Source: Richelia sinica FACHB-800
Lineage (GTDB): Bacteria; Cyanobacteriota; Cyanobacteriia; Cyanobacteriales; Nostocaceae
Assembly: GCF_014698825.1 (NCBI RefSeq)
Contig: NZ_JACJTT010000004.1
Coordinates: 159,043-223,042, forward strand
Length of the DNA: 64,000 nucleotides
Reading direction: 5' to 3'
Position numbers and translations under genes: made by a program. Numbering within the stretch: the stretch's first letter is position 1; each line of letters begins with the position of its first letter. The notes under the pieces are model-generated. The model searched no databases and was not told the DNA's origin. It saw only the letters and a program-made list of their open reading frames with translations. Shown piece after piece: positions 63,913 to 64,000 of the stretch.

Positions 63913-64000
63913 CTGTCACACATCAAAAAAAGCCACCAAAATAGTACACAAGAACTAAAGCTTATTTAAGTCCTAAGAGAGTTAATGAAAATAAGTATCA
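63890..64000. mobile_element. Left end of a probable insertion interrupting the sigma gene
   Basis: From about 63890 the sequence no longer matches a sigma factor. It begins with CCCACCTTCCGCACCCTAAC, which has the look of an insertion-sequence terminal repeat, and continues as AT-rich DNA without an open frame to the window edge. No transposase is visible in the 111 bases available, so the type of element is unknown. Confidence 0.4.

Overview
The window looks like chromosomal DNA from a filamentous, probably heterocyst-forming cyanobacterium of the Nostoc/Anabaena group. The evidence is the frequent HIP1 octamer GCGATCGC (about forty copies by eye), an NtcA matching my memory of the Anabaena protein almost residue for residue, cyanobacterial families (DUF3084, DUF3146, Npun_R2821/R2822-type proteins, DevBCA-type exporters, a HepA-like exporter), heptanucleotide tandem repeats, and many interspersed palindromic repeats between genes. 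Core genes are on both strands; no rRNA or tRNA gene was seen.

Layout. 1-4.1 kb: a kinase/formylglycine-enzyme-like fusion and pgi. 4.2-8.6 kb: an AT-rich leftward three-gene cassette (winged-helix protein, AAA+ ATPase, PD-(D/E)xK nuclease) that resembles an unnamed defence or DNA-processing system. 9.2-15 kb: miaB, lspA, an FHA-fused class A PBP and a ChbG/HpnK-type deacetylase. 15.6-21.1 kb: a type I secretion set (parvulin-like protein, cNMP-binding ABC exporter with a degenerate C39 domain, HlyD adaptor). 21.3-28.9 kb: a leftward run with class I lysS, a histidine kinase, tsaC/sua5, an alpha/beta hydrolase, a YqgF/RuvX-like nuclease, a DUF3084 protein and ntcA. 29.2-33.6 kb: fabI, hisB, an ABC ATPase and a Wza-like export protein. 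33.7-35.9 kb: a small membrane protein and an ABC1/UbiB kinase. 36.5-44.3 kb: a leftward surface-glycan operon with five glycosyltransferase-like proteins around a HepA-like ABC exporter carrying C-terminal histidine-kinase-like helices. 44.6-49.7 kb: gloB, rplI, a dnaB carrying two inteins, and an HNH nuclease. 49.7-55.5 kb: FKBP, phasin-like protein, devBCA-type exporter, PadR regulator, class D beta-lactamase. 55.5-59 kb: a NACHT ATPase with 15 nearly identical HEAT-type repeats. 59.2-64 kb: a small secreted/anchored protein, a serine-recombinase relative lacking its catalytic residues, prfB with a programmed frameshift, a Bax-inhibitor-like protein, and a sigF-like sigma gene cut off after region 2.

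Best candidates for something new: (i) the 4.2-8.6 kb cassette; (ii) the ABC exporter with two DHp-like modules, the first with a phospho-acceptor His and the second with Glu at that position; (iii) the catalytically dead serine recombinase; (iv) the interrupted sigma-factor gene at the right edge, which could be an IS insertion or a developmentally excised element; (v) the NACHT-HEAT protein with a recently expanded repeat array. dnaB is striking because one intein splits the Walker A Lys from its Thr. All family assignments come from recognising motifs by eye; no database search was run.
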